From contig NC_134675.1 of assembly GCF_030463565.1 (NCBI RefSeq), positions 12,979,862 through 13,043,861 of the forward strand: DNA of 64,000 nt. The letters run 5' to 3'. The notes below the pieces were generated by a model. That model did no database searches, had not been told where the DNA came from, and saw only the letters and a program-made list of their open reading frames with translations. The position numbers and the translations under genes were made by a program. This document shows, in pieces, positions 1 to 11,600 of this stretch. Position 1 is the stretch's first letter, and every line of letters begins with the position of its first letter. The DNA is from Pelecanus crispus. Lineage: Eukaryota; Chordata; Aves; Pelecaniformes; Pelecanidae.

Positions 1-1046
1 TCTGGGCTGCCGCATTGTGGCAAGATATTGCTGCCCGGGTAGAGTACGTCACGTAGATACTCACGTACCCAAGAGTTGGGCCACTGAAGAACATCAAAAC
101 AACCAGCAGGTGGATCAGGCTGCTAAGATTGAAGTGGCTCAGGTGGATCTGGACTGGCAACATAAGGGTGGGTGAATTATTTATAGCTAGGTGGGCCCAT
201 GACACCTCAGGCCTTCAAGGAAGAGATGCAACATATAGATGGGCTTGTGATCGAGGGGTGGACTTAACCATGGACAGTATTACACAGGTTATTCATGAAT
301 GTGAAACGTGCGCTGCAATCAAGCAAGCCAAGCAGTTAAAGCCTCTCTGGTATGAAGGGCAATGGCTGAAATATAAATATGGGGAGGCCTGGCAGATTGA
401 TTATATCACACTCCCACAAACCCGCCAAGGCAAGCGCTATGTGCTCACCATGGTGGAAGCAACCACCGGATGGCTGGAAACATATCCCGTGCCCCATGCC
501 ACCGCCCGGAACACCATCCTGGGCCTTGAAAAGCAAGTCCTGTGGCGACATGGCACCCCAGAGAGAATCGAGTCAGACAACGGGACTCATTTCCGAAACA
601 ACCTCATAGACACCTGGGCCAAAGACCATGGCATTAAGTGGGTATATCACATCCCTTACCATGCACCAGCCTCGGGGAAAATTGAGCGATACAATGGATT
701 GTTAAAGACTACCCTGAGAGCAATGGGTGGTGGAACATTCAAACATTGGGATACACATTTAGCAAAAGCCACCTGGTTAGTCAACACCAGGGGATCTGCC
801 AATCCAGCTGGCCCTGCCCAATCAAAACTTATACGTACTGTAGAAGGACATAAAGTCCCTGTAGTGCACATGAAAAATATGCTGGGGAAGACAGTCTGGG
901 TTACTTCCCCCTCTGGCAAAGGCAAGCCCATTCGTGGGATTGCTTTTGCTCATGGACCTGGGTGCACTTGGTGGGTGATGCGAAATGATGGGGAAGTCCA
1001 ATGTGTACCTCAAGGGGTTTTGATTTGGGGTGAAAATAGCCAATGA
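1..1046 (+). pseudogene. pol: ERV pol fragment: RNase H tail and integrase (LTR A-type ERV)
   Basis: The 3' part of a retroviral pol gene. Bases 2-128 read as the end of an RNase H/connection region with stops and shifted frames. From 129 a 305-codon ORF encodes integrase, which joins viral DNA to the host chromosome. Visible in order: a zinc-binding N-domain with one His (residue 24) and the Cys pair HECETC, where the second His position appears to be Leu (SGLQG); the catalytic core with D91 (WQID), D150 (ESDNG) and E186 (GKIERYNG), so DD35E spacing is intact; and a C-terminal domain ending at residue 305. No env follows: polypurine tract and LTR come within 410 bp, as in spuma-like (ERV-L) elements. 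The window edge cuts the upstream part. It lies in NPR3 intron 1, antisense to the gene. Confidence 0.88.
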
Positions 1047-1454
1047 ACTGTATGGTATGATGTTAATTGCTATATAATACTCTATGTCACCACTACTATG
1101 GTTGCTATATGCCACATCAATGGTAGTACAGTAAGAATCTGATTAATGAAGAATGAACTTTGATAAAACCGAGCAAAGTGCAGTAGTGTTGGAACCAGAA
1201 CTGGCTTCAACATGTAACAGTCCAACACCGCACACCATCTCTCCTGCCTTGAAAGACTGTGATGATAGACGGAGCCCAAAGTCATGGACTAAATGAACTC
1301 AATGGACATTTTAGAGGGATGGTGCATCGACTAAGGGAATGATATCTGTGTGTATATATCAAAAGACAAGGAAAGTGGTGGTGATTAATTGGAATGTATT
1401 GGAAAGTGTAGGACCTGTGCATGACGTAGATGGTATAGAATAAGGGGTGGATAC
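1047..1454 (+). other. ERV 3' untranslated region with polypurine tract
   Basis: Non-coding stretch between the integrase stop and the 3' LTR. The purine run AAGGGGTGG at about 1443-1450, close to the LTR edge, is the likely polypurine tract that primes plus-strand DNA. No env reading frame is visible. Confidence 0.6.
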
Positions 1455-1990
1455 TGTCCTGGTTTTGGCTGGAATAGAGTTAATTTTCTTCCTAGTAGCT
1501 GGCATAGTGCTGTGTTTTGGATTTAGGATGAGAATAATGCTGATAACACGCTGATGTTTTAGTTGTTGCTAAGTACTGCTTATGCTAGTCAAGGGCTTTT
1601 CATCTTCCCATGCTCTGCCAGGTGCACAAAAAAACCTGGGAGGGGGCACAGCCAGGACAGCTGACCCAAACTGACCAAAGGGCTATTCCATACCATATGA
1701 CATCATGCTCAGTATATAAACTGGGGGGAGTTGGCTGGGGGCAGCGATCGCTGTTTGGGGACTGGCTGGGCGTTGGTCGGCGGGTGGTGAGCAGTTGCAT
1801 TGTGCATCACTTATTTTGTATATTATTATTATTACTACTTTCTTTTCCTCTGATGTCCTATTAAACTGTGTTTATCTCAACCCACGAATTTTACTTTTTT
1901 TTTCAATTCTTTCCCCCATCCCACTGGGGATGGGGAGAGTGAGCACATGGTTGTGTGGTGTTTAGCTGCCTGCTGGGTTAAACCAGACCA
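1455..1990 (+). mobile_element. 3' LTR of ERV, family A
   Basis: LTR beginning TGTCCTGGTTTTGGCTGG and ending near TTAAACCAGACCA. It carries a TATA box (AGTATATAAAC, about 1711-1721) and an ATTAAA poly(A) signal at 1860-1865. Six further whole or partial copies of this family lie in the window (20336, 26072, 29970, 33572, 43192, 53029). It directly follows the polypurine tract of the integrase-bearing fragment, so it is the 3' LTR of that provirus. Confidence 0.88.
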
Positions 1991-2015
1991 CCAGCAGAAA
2001 GCTGATTTCTCACTA

Positions 2016-2524
2016 TGCCACAAAACCCTCCTAGTGCTGATACAAAAATTCGTGGATACTATTCCTCAAAGTCCGAACCTCTCCGTAAGAGGAAACGGAG
2101 TATTCAGAAAGTTCCCAAAATAAAACTCAATAGCAACAAAGTTACTATTAAGCAGGCATTCTTTATTGCAGCGCTGGGCAGCACTGGGGATCGTTCCACC
2201 ATGAGCGCTCCAATGATTTGGCAAACTTCTAAAGATTATATAGGATTTCCGAGAATTCATCTACATAAACATGACACTCATTAACATATGCAAATGTCAA
2301 ATCCGCATGTATAGTCATCCTCTTTGGTGGTCTTTGGGGGTCCTCTGGTGGTCTCCAATAGTCTTCTTCACTTGTCCGCTAGTTGAACTTTTGGGCTTCC
2401 TTTGTCCATTTATGGTCATTGAATTTGCTCATCAGTCCTTTTGGCCTTGGAATGCCATGAAACCAGTTCCTTGAGTGCTTATCTCGGCATGGGGGTCCTG
2501 AGTCTGTTATCAGTGTTTTACACA
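2016..2524 (-). mobile_element. Candidate solo LTR, minus strand
   Basis: Read on the minus strand, this stretch has the layout of an avian retroviral LTR: a TATA-like element (CTATATAATC, about 2234-2243), then an AATAAA signal (2163-2168) beside a GCGCTGCAATAAAG-type R region, then a pyrimidine-rich U5. Proposed ends are TGTGTAAAACAC at 2524 and GTGGCA at 2016. No target duplication was found, so the edges are approximate. Confidence 0.5.
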
Positions 2525-2948
2525 GGAAGCCTAACAAGCTTGCTCAGGGTCTGTTTTCAATCATGCTAGACAAGGAGTCACATTCTTCGAAATATGTGTC
2601 TCAGCAGATAACTAAAACTGTCTGAGTCAGGTATTGTCAGAGGTTTAGCCCTTTCAGTGCAGTCCCTGAGGGTGAGCCTCCCTTCCCGCCGCAGGAGTTG
2701 AAGCTCTAATGAACTTCTGTGGGCACAGCTTTTGGTTGGGGTGGCCGGTCCCCGTCCGGCCGGGGACGCGTGGCCCAGGGATGCCGGCACAACACTGCAA
2801 CCAAGTTTGCCCACCGGCAGGGACAGGACATGACTCCCCCCTCCTGCAGGACCTTCCCTCCCCTGTGCTCCTACTGCCCCAGCCCCCTGTCCCCAACCCC
2901 AGCTGCCACCAAATGCCATTGAGGAGCCAAGCCGGGCGCTCCACCACC

Positions 2949-2954
2949 ACTCAC
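2949..2954 (-). other. NPR3: NPR3 intron 1 splice donor
   Basis: Reads GTGAGT on the minus strand directly after the last exon-1 base at 2955. It splits a codon after its first base, which would give Val with a TN-starting exon 2, as expected at this position in NPR3. Confidence 0.8.
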
Positions 2955-3580
2955 CCCTCTCGCCGGCCTGGAGGGCATGGACGATGTTGTCGAGGTGGCA
3001 GCTGCTCTCGTCGAAGCTGTGCATGGCCATGTGGAAGGCCTCCTCCTGGAAGACCACATGGATGCCCTCCATGGCGAAGTAGCAGCTGCGCTCGGGGTTG
3101 CTGTCGCTGTAGAGCAGCGTGGCCCGGCTCCACTGATGGTGGCGGAAGAGGGCCAGCAGCATCTCACCCATCTTGGCGTAGGCAGGGGCGATGCGGGTGA
3201 GATGCGAGTACTCGCCGCCCTTGGCACCGAAGCCGGCGGCCAGCGCCCCCGCCGACAGCATGGGGACGTCCCAGCAGCAAGTCGGGGCGGCGGCGCTGCA
3301 GGGCCACCATGTCCACCAGGCTGAAGAGGGCGCGGTTGCCGCACGCCGAGTCCTCGTAGGTGAGCTGGAAGGCGTAGCCGGGCGGCAGGCCGGCGCCGCT
3401 CTCCCGCAGGCACCGCACCGCGTACTCGATGGCCGGCCGCACCCGCCCCAGCGAGAAGAGGTAGGCGTCGTCCTGCGGCAGCAGCACCAGCACCCGGATC
3501 AGCTTCTCCTCCTCCTCCGCGGGACCGCCGCCCGGCGCCGCCAGCACACAGCAGAGGCTACCGAGCAGCCAGGGTGGCAT
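2955..3580 (-). CDS. NPR3: Natriuretic peptide receptor 3 (clearance receptor), exon 1, with internal frameshift
   Basis: First coding exon of NPR3, a single-pass plasma-membrane receptor that binds natriuretic peptides, internalises them for degradation and signals through Gi. The start at 3580 is preferred over an in-frame ATG at 3625 because it gives a clean signal peptide ([18 protein letters not shown]). The ligand-binding fold follows: [36 protein letters not shown] and RPDLLLG in one frame, then [41 protein letters not shown] and FDESS in another. The frames meet at about 3270-3275, where by comparison with mammalian NPR3 some 17 residues (about 52 bp) are missing, so the exon is out of frame. 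It ends at a GTGAGT donor after QAGERG, a phase-1 junction as in the mammalian gene. Intron 1 runs to the left edge. Whether the deletion is real decay (for example a W copy) or an assembly collapse in GC-rich DNA cannot be told here. Confidence 0.92.
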
Positions 3581-4140
3581 CGCGCCCACGCCACCCCCCC
3601 CTCCGAGACACCCGAGCTTCGGCAAGCTTTTTGCCTCTCTTCCCCTCCGGCCTCGAAATTATTCGGTCGTGCTTTATTTCTCAGGTGTTTGGCGAATTAA
3701 CAACCTGCCCCAGCCTGCGGGTTACGGACGGAGAATCCCGTCTCTGCTTTTCTTATTTTCTTATAGATAGATTTTTTTTTCTTTTTTGCCTCACCCCCCC
3801 CACCCCACCCGCCGGATCCCCCCGTGGGGCTGCCGGGCTGCGCCCTCCCCGCTTAAGTAGCGCAGGAGCGGCGGCGGCTTTCCGCACGCCCGGCGCGGCT
3901 GGGTTTGTGTGCAGGGAGGAGCCGGCCCGGGTGCTCCCACCCGCCCCCTCCGGCGGCTCCCTCGCGCCCGCACACCTCTGCCGTGGGCCGGGGCTGTGGG
4001 GCAGCTGCAAGCATGGAGACTGCCGAAACCGCAGGGCGAGGGGTATTCATATCATATATATAACACATATACGTATATACATGTACCTTCCTGCTAGGCT
4101 GCTGCCCTCCCTCTGAAGCGGGTCCCTGCAATCAGAGTCG
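3581..4140 (-). promoter_or_regulatory. NPR3: NPR3 CpG-rich promoter and 5' UTR
   Basis: GC- and CpG-rich DNA continues from exon 1 upstream to about 4020, including CGGCGGCGGC-type and GC-box-like stretches, then drops sharply into a TA-rich tract (about 4047-4083). This is the layout of a vertebrate CpG-island promoter. No convincing TATA box is placed at a usable distance from 3580, and the transcription start cannot be fixed from sequence alone. Confidence 0.6.
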
Positions 4141-4163
4141 GGGAGTAAAGGATCCCATTGCAC

Positions 4164-4198
4164 TTTTTTTTTTTTTTTTTTGTGGGGGGGGGGGGGGG
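4164..4198. repeat. T18/G15 homopolymer pair
   Basis: Eighteen T, then GT, then fifteen G. Such a run is error-prone in sequencing and may mark a joined gap. Confidence 0.9.
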
Positions 4199-7100
4199 TA
4201 GTCCAGCCCGGTTAAGCTGGGCTTTACTGCAGGAGAGATGCATTTGAGGCCCCCCTGAGGGCTCAGGGGTCGGTGCTCGGCAGGGCTGAGGGATTTAAGG
4301 GAGGAGGGGTTGTAGCATCAGCACTGGGGGATGCAGACGGGACCCTGAAGGGCACTGCAGAAGGGTGTGAGCAGGGCTGCCTGGGTCCCATCTCCTCACC
4401 CCGAAAGGTGCCCATGCTCAGGGACGGCATAACCCTATGGGGAAACCGGCACTGGATCTCTGACCCCTGTATCCCTCTGGGGTCTTTTTGAGACCCCCCC
4501 ATGCCAAGAGGGCTCAGATGCAGTTTTCAGTCACTTCCCACCCACTGTGTCTCAGAGGCAAAATTTCATGCCCCAAGTAGCAGAGCTTTCCCTAGTGAAG
4601 GAAACAAATCCTGTTCTGAGATTATTTTCTTGGGAAAAAAAAAGAATAACTTTTTGAATCATCTTGACAACACTGCCTGGTCAGAGCATGTTAAATGCAT
4701 CCCTATTCAGCTCTACTTACTGGTCATAAAGCTGCTATGCTTAAGATTTTGTTAGTGTCCATTTAAAATGGACACTCCTGTTTTGGAATAAAGAACAAAG
4801 TCAATGTGAAATGTGCAAAATGTTTTGTGAAAGAGGCTTTGGGATACCTGATGCTTTTTGACAGCTAAATCCTAAAGGATGGCTCTCTGTGGATTTTTCT
4901 GTGCCCCATAAGAGCACACATCCTCAAACCCAGAGCAGGGCTGCACGGTTTGATGTTTTAAGGTTACTCGGAGAGTGCCAGGTTTGTATTCGAAAGGTGA
5001 GTAAACTGTTCCTCACTTTACAGACAGGTTTGTTTAGTTCAGCACAGAGGTCGTTGTCACGGCAGTATGTGTAAACTTACTTTTGTTGCTGCCTTCACTG
5101 TGCAGTCTATGAATGAGAAGCCTGGGCTCCTGGGGTGACCATCTGCTCACCTTTAAGATGCCTCAATTAAAAAGAAAAGAAAGCTGGAAGCGCTTGTGCA
5201 ATTACAACTGAGAAGTGGAATGGAAACAGCAGATAACACGATGTACAGAAATAATAATCAAAAAAATCTTTTTTTTCAGGAGCATTTATCTAATGGAGCT
5301 CGGTAAAATAAAGAAGCTCAGAAATTCAAAGATGGGTAGCTTCTCCGAGAAATGTGCCACGTAGTTTTATTTGATTACTGAATTGAACTTCAGTGTTCTT
5401 GAAGATTACATAAACATCAACCCTGGTGAAGTTCGTTTTGAATGTTCCTGTACTATAAATTATGTTAGGCATTTTTTTGTTGCAAATGACTCCGTATAAC
5501 ATAGTGGAGATTAAGCAGACTGTTACAATATACAACATGCCAGCCATCTTCACCACAAAGCTTGCAAAAACATTTTCTTAAGACACATTTTGAAATGCTG
5601 ACCTTTGTATGGTGACCCTACAGATGTGTTTACAACACCAAAATCTGGACAGATCTCTCTTGATTCCCTCCTTCCCCTACCAAAATATTTTTTTCATTTT
5701 ATGTGTGAGCTCCGTACTCTCCTAGCTGTCTTATTTGAGCATAAGCTGTGTAAACACAACAGAAGAGATAGCCCATAAATCACAGGGCTGCCATCCCTTC
5801 ACACTGGCTGTTCCTTGTGAGTTAAAGTACTGCTGGGAATGAATAAGAGTGGGAGAAGCAGGGCCAACATGAGGGGAAAAAGAAACAAAAGGCATCTGGC
5901 CAGTACTGTTTAGCAGTAGTAGTGTCAAGACAGATTTTTTTTCTTTTAGAAAAAGATTTGGCCCACAGTATGTGGTCCTTACTCGCCTGAGCAATTGCAT
6001 TCAACCTTATGGGAGTCACAGTGTCTCTGCGGGCCCAAAGTGTCATGAACATTTCAGTTGTTCCCCTTCACCTTAAGTGGCTTTATAAAGAAGAATCCCA
6101 GCCTGTGATTGCTTTATTTTTCTGAGCCAGAAAGTTCTGCACAAGAATTTACTTGTTAATTCCAATTCAAAATGTCACTTAATCCACCTCATCATTAGTT
6201 TACTTACAGTATTTTCCATAGCTATAAATCCAACATTTCTCCACAGATGTTATTTTTTTTTCAGCTACATAAATGCTTTTTAATAGGACCAAATCCTGCA
6301 ATCGTGAAGCAGTAGCAGACAGAATGCCCATGGACTGCAGTGAGAGCAGAGATTTCAGGATGGCCCTTTAGGACTAAGGTCATTACAGACATTATAGACA
6401 CAGGCTATTTTCCCTCCAGAAATAACTCATACACAAATCAAGAATAATTTGACTCACTCCAGCTAGCATTAGCAACAGTCTGAACTGCCTGCTGCAGATT
6501 AAGAAAATTCTTCACAGACAGGTTCACTGAAAACATAGTCCCCCCTAGAGGTTGAAAAGATGAAATATTTTAATATAATCTGTACTGTAAATATATCCTG
6601 CTATTCAGACTTTCAAATTCTTTCCTTGTTTTTCAATAAATCTATTCTCTTTTTATTTCAAGGAATCTATATTCTTCTGGAATACACCTAAGGGATTTCT
6701 TACTGCAACATGATGTATCTGGGTGTCTCTTTTTGCATTTTGTGGTCTTACCTTTGTATACTTACATTATGTAAAAATGCAATGCAGCTTTTAAGTGAAA
6801 ATATTGCAGCATGAAAACTCAAGATGAGCAGTTCTGATGATAAAAAAATGGAAAGGGGACATATTTACTTGTTCTGTCTTAATTGACACCAACTTCTGTG
6901 TAGATATGTATACAAGAGCTACAAAATGACAAAACTACACACAGAAAACATAAGCATACATACATTACATACAGTAATAACACTTTGCAAAACTCATTAC
7001 TCTTGCTATCTTAACAGCTTCCACTTCACAGCACAAAGTAAGGTAAAGGCGGGCAGGTGGATGTCATTTTTATTTTACAAATAGGGAGAACAGAACTTGG

Positions 7101-7912
7101 GAAGGCAAACTGTCGTGTCCCAGAGGTCTAGGGTGATCTCAAGATCATCCCTCCACTATACTGCTTATCTTTACTACCACTGCTAAAATCATGGCTTGAT
7201 GGTCCCCAACTGTCACACAGTGCTACACCTACCCTTCCTTTCCCACCAATACTGAAAGGTGAGCTGAGATGCAGCCCCATGAGAGATGTGCTGTTTGATT
7301 ATGTAAAAGCAGATGCTAAGATGAAAAAGACTGACCCTCCCCCAGTCGCAGATTCTGCTCATGTTCCCAGGGAGTATTTCAAAAGCACATACTCTTCTAA
7401 AACATACAAATTATGGGGCTAAAACACAACCCTATATATACACACACACACATATATAACCCAATGTAACCCAATCAGCACTTGCTGTGTTTCATCATAT
7501 CTACAGGGTAATATTGAATGTGAAGTAATATGGTGAAAGACAACAAATCAGGAAATCTTTGCAGAGATATAACATTCAAAGCAAAATACAGGAAAGCTTA
7601 CATGGCTTACAGAAAAATCCTGCTCTCAGAGTCATCTTAGGAGGCCCCAGTCTGGTATAAGAATTATGGCAGTGATATGATTGTATGTTTCTTATACATA
7701 TGTTAGGGACGTACCCCCATTTATCAAAATTATTCACAACTGGTATAAGTTAGAGCAACTTCAGGGCGGCCCAAATTAATACCTTGGGACTGATACGGTA
7801 TAAATCACAGTCAGCAAATGTGTCTGTAACAGTCTTATTTCTGTGCCCCATGTAGTTATAGCAAAGGAACTGGATCCATATCTTCATTTCCATCCAAAGA
7901 CTTTGGAGACTC
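4199..7912. other. Gene-free unique DNA upstream of NPR3
   Basis: No conserved coding pattern, RNA gene or recognised transposon tail was found. ORFs here are short and without motifs. The stretch is AT-rich after about 4600, as expected for intergenic avian DNA. Confidence 0.6.
7433..7458. repeat. (TA)n(CA)n microsatellite
   Basis: A short run of alternating TA, then about six CA units, then TA again. Confidence 0.85.
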
Positions 7913-8636
7913 TGTGAGAGACTGAAAGAATTAATGTATGTTGATGTTTCAAACATTGTGGCAAGACAAGTTAAGGTCTCCATAGCGACAAATTAGGGTC
8001 TGCATAGCAACACTAAACCACAGGCAAGAAGCAGATTGGCACAGAGTCTGTCAGAAGATGAGCGCAGTTCCGCCTTCTGATGTGCCTTACAACTCACCAT
8101 ATATGGCCAGAGGTCATACAGAGTTCATTTGAGCAAGGGGCCCAGGACCACCCGAAAGACCCCTCACGGCCACCTCCCACAATGGTGCCTGCGCAGAAGA
8201 TGAAGAACATTCTGGAACAAGACCCATATAAGTCCTCAAGGGGGCGGGATTGGCACGATTGAGAGGTGGGAACTGGTCTATAAAAGACACAACTCCAAAG
8301 AGCCATGTGCGTGCCCACTACCGGAGGATTGCCATGTTTACCATCGACATCGTGGGATCCAAGGGTGGTGATCTCTCTCCCCCCCCCCTCTTTCTCCCTC
8401 TCCTTTTCCTCTTTTTTTCCTTTCTTCTTATAAGTATTCCAATTAGAACCCACGTTGCCTACTGTTACGCTTTCCTACTTCATGTTGCCTACTGTTATGC
8501 TTTCCAAGTTCAGGTTGGTTTTTAGCATCAATAAAGCATTTAATCAATTGCTTGGTGTTGTTTCACCTTAATTTAGCCCAAGGGAATCACAGAACTGCCA
8601 CGATCCTCCCTGGGCAGCCCAGTTTGGATTGTGACA
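7913..8636 (+). mobile_element. Candidate solo LTR with 5-bp target duplication
   Basis: Bounded by GACTC on both sides (7908-7912 and 8637-8641). The segment starts TGTGAGAGAC and ends GGATTGTGACA. Inside are a TATA box (TATAAAA at 8279-8285), a long pyrimidine tract (about 8368-8430), two 24-bp near-repeats containing GTTGCCTACTGTTA (from about 8451 and 8482) and an AATAAA signal at 8530-8535. No internal retroviral genes are present. The order TATA, R, AATAAA, U5 fits an LTR left after LTR-LTR recombination. It does not match the other LTR families in the window. Confidence 0.6.
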
Positions 8637-8641
8637 GACTC

Positions 8642-11600
8642 CCTGAAGCACTGCCCTTCACTGCATGCAGGAACAACATTAACGACCTTAAACTAGAGAT
8701 ATCTAATTAGCTGTTCCATGATACACTTTCAGTCACCTCATTTCTTCTCCCCTTCCTTTTCAGGTCAATCTATTTTGCATTATAGTAGGGATAAATCAGC
8801 TCTGACATATTTTATGTAAAAAAAAAAGCTGAAAACAGGCAATAGATTTGCTTGTGAAGTTGTGAGAATAACTATTTTACAGTAGCAGCCCATCAAGACA
8901 GCATGTCTGAATTATATTCCATGTTTCCTTTCCAATTAATGCCCTAATCTGTGTGAACAATAAATGGTCCACCTTAGTAATGAGTGTATCTAAATATACA
9001 ATACATTGCCAAGGAAATATAGGCCTCACTCAGATTCATGCTAATTTTAAAATATGGAGAAATAGTTTTTCATTTCTATGATGCACGAAAATTGTCATGA
9101 ATTGTATATAGCACTTTTCTGTTTCTGATAACTCATCACCCATCTCAGGAATGTTATCATCTGTTAACATCGGGAAGAAACACTGCAAGTTCTACAAGGA
9201 ATAGACAAAATCATCTTTTGAAGTGATTTGAGATATGAACAGTGTGCACAAGATTATATTTCTATTGGAAGTTAATTTCTCTTCAGGAGTCCTACCACTT
9301 CCAAATGGAACCAGTTGCTTTAGGGATTATTACAAAAAGCACATTTTTCTTTTCCTCCTATGACTAATACTAATGAAAAAATAATTACCTGTACTTCTGC
9401 AGTCAAGGCATGCCTGCAGCTGCAACAGTAACTTGGCCACACCTAATGCCTTTCATTTCCAAAATGAAGGAAAGCTAAAAAAGACATGACTATGGAAAAG
9501 GTCCATAGTTTTTTAGCTATTATAGTGTTGTTAGCTCTACCTATCAATAAGCCTGGCTGATATTGCCCTTTATATAATGGCATTACATATGGCCATTATA
9601 TATAAACTGACACTGTTTTCAGTTGCTTATAATTTTAGTTGAACATTAACTGGTTGGGTTCAAGTTTTCAGGATGTGTGTCTACCATGGCCTTTTTTTTT
9701 TATTGTAACTTCAGTTGGAAAAGCTTGGCCATTCCTCAAGAGATTAAGGAAATATTCATTGCCTTACATCCATAAAAAACTGGCAGCTTCTTTTTGAATT
9801 CACCCTTCAAACTGTGTGTGTGTGGAAGAGCCTGTGTGTGAGGGACAGGCACATGAAAATAGGCTTGCATTTAACCAGGTGCAAATTATAAAGTTAGAAA
9901 GACTGATGTTCCTACAAGCAGCCCTACAAGCAGCAAAAGGTTAACAGCTTAAATCCAAGATTTCATCTGCCCTGTGTGCTCACTATCCTCTTGCAACTTG
10001 CTTATCATGTTGTACCTGCACCATCCATCCCCAGCAACTGAGCTTTATCCCCACACCAACCCTGTACCCTACTGGTGACCCAATAGCATCACAGGGATGA
10101 ATACACTTGCTTTGGGCTGGGACTTTGGGGGACCCCAGCTGCTCCAGACTGTGTTGGATGGAGTTACCAGAAATAACACTGGGAAGCCTGATCCTTTTGT
10201 TTTCTCTGTATAGTCCAGAGGAAAGCTGGAATGATTCTTCTGCCTCCTCCTGAGACATCGTAGCACTGGCAATTCTCCAGGGTCAGCTGGGCATAGCGAT
10301 TCCTATCCATGTCCTACCACAGATTTCTCAAAGCTCTTCACATGATTCACAGAAAGAAAACACCCTGGGTAACAGGAACTGCTCCTTACATTTTATATTC
10401 CGTTTGGGCAATATTCAGTTTGGACCAGTTTTTTTAAATGGTTCTGATTAATAATAAGAAATTATGCTATATTTGCATGGTATTTTAATTATAAAACTGT
10501 GCTAGGGAGAATTTAGTCTTCTATGTTTTTTGCAGCAAGATTAAAATTACAAAAAAAAGCAACCTGAAAAATGTGGAATTTTCCCCTTGAAAGTCTTTGC
10601 AAAAGAAACTCCTTCTTCATGGGTCCACAGACTAAACCTATGCCTGAAATTTTGAGAGCAACAATGAATTACAAGGAATTATTGCATTATACTTCAGATG
10701 TAATCTTGTCTAGTTCCTATTGCTAGGTGAAAAAGTATGTCTGTTTTATCTTTTGCTCTAAAAATCTCTAAACAACAGCAAAATGCACTGCACAACAGGA
10801 CGCATATTGTCATTCTGTAACAAAAGGGCTCAATATCCTGAACAACTGGAAGCAGGTGCCTCCTGTAAACTAACTGTATACCCACAGAAATGAGTGGCCA
10901 GATCACCAGACTCCACTGACTTGATTTGAGCTCTAAAAGATTACTCCTCAGAAGTGTTGGATTTTCACAGAGTGAAAGTTATCTTTCCTTTCTCTTCTAT
11001 AAACAGTAAAGATTAAACTTCTTGTCATGGTTGTTCAAGGAGGAATAATACATTTTGTCCACTGCCTGCCACCCCAGACAACATACAACATGGACAAAAT
11101 GCAGCTTTACACACAGCAAATGTTATTTATACGAGTCGTTAGTCTTTTACAGCACATGCATGGTTCCACTGAAGCCTATGGAAGGATGTACTGATCATAA
11201 GTTGACAACAAAACCTTCAAGATAACTTTTATTTCTAAGAAAGATGTTTTTGTATTTTTTCAATTTAAGCAAAGCATCCTCACACTTCCTCTGTTTTTCC
11301 AAGTACTTTCAGAGATGAGAGAAATATTTAGAAAGCAATTATTGCATTATTTTTAAAAGTGTAACCTTATAAAGTACCTTTGACTCATATTGCCCCTCTC
11401 CAAAATGCACCTTCTTCTTCTGCCTAGGCTACATTGGAAAAGATTCACTTTCTTTAGGTAACCAATTTCTATATTTATAGATAATATCTGGCTATAAAAC
11501 AGACACTTTATGCTAACTGAACCGAATTAGAAGGATAAATCATCTTGATTTGGATCAAAGTGATGCTGTAATAACTACTTAAGCTTGTGGAGATTTTTGC

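Noticed and set aside
2709-3324. Long plus-strand ORFs opposite NPR3 exon 1
   Set aside because: They are antisense shadows of a GC-rich coding exon. Their composition (Arg/Pro/Ser-rich) has no family motif, while the minus strand matches NPR3.
4047-4083. TA-rich stretch as a TATA box for NPR3
   Set aside because: It is about 470 bp upstream of the start codon at the edge of a CpG island, and looks like a simple TA repeat and not a positioned core promoter.
9983-10272. Two overlapping ORFs of 91 and 67 codons
   Set aside because: No homology motif, splice context or codon pattern; length is expected by chance in 4 kb of unique DNA.
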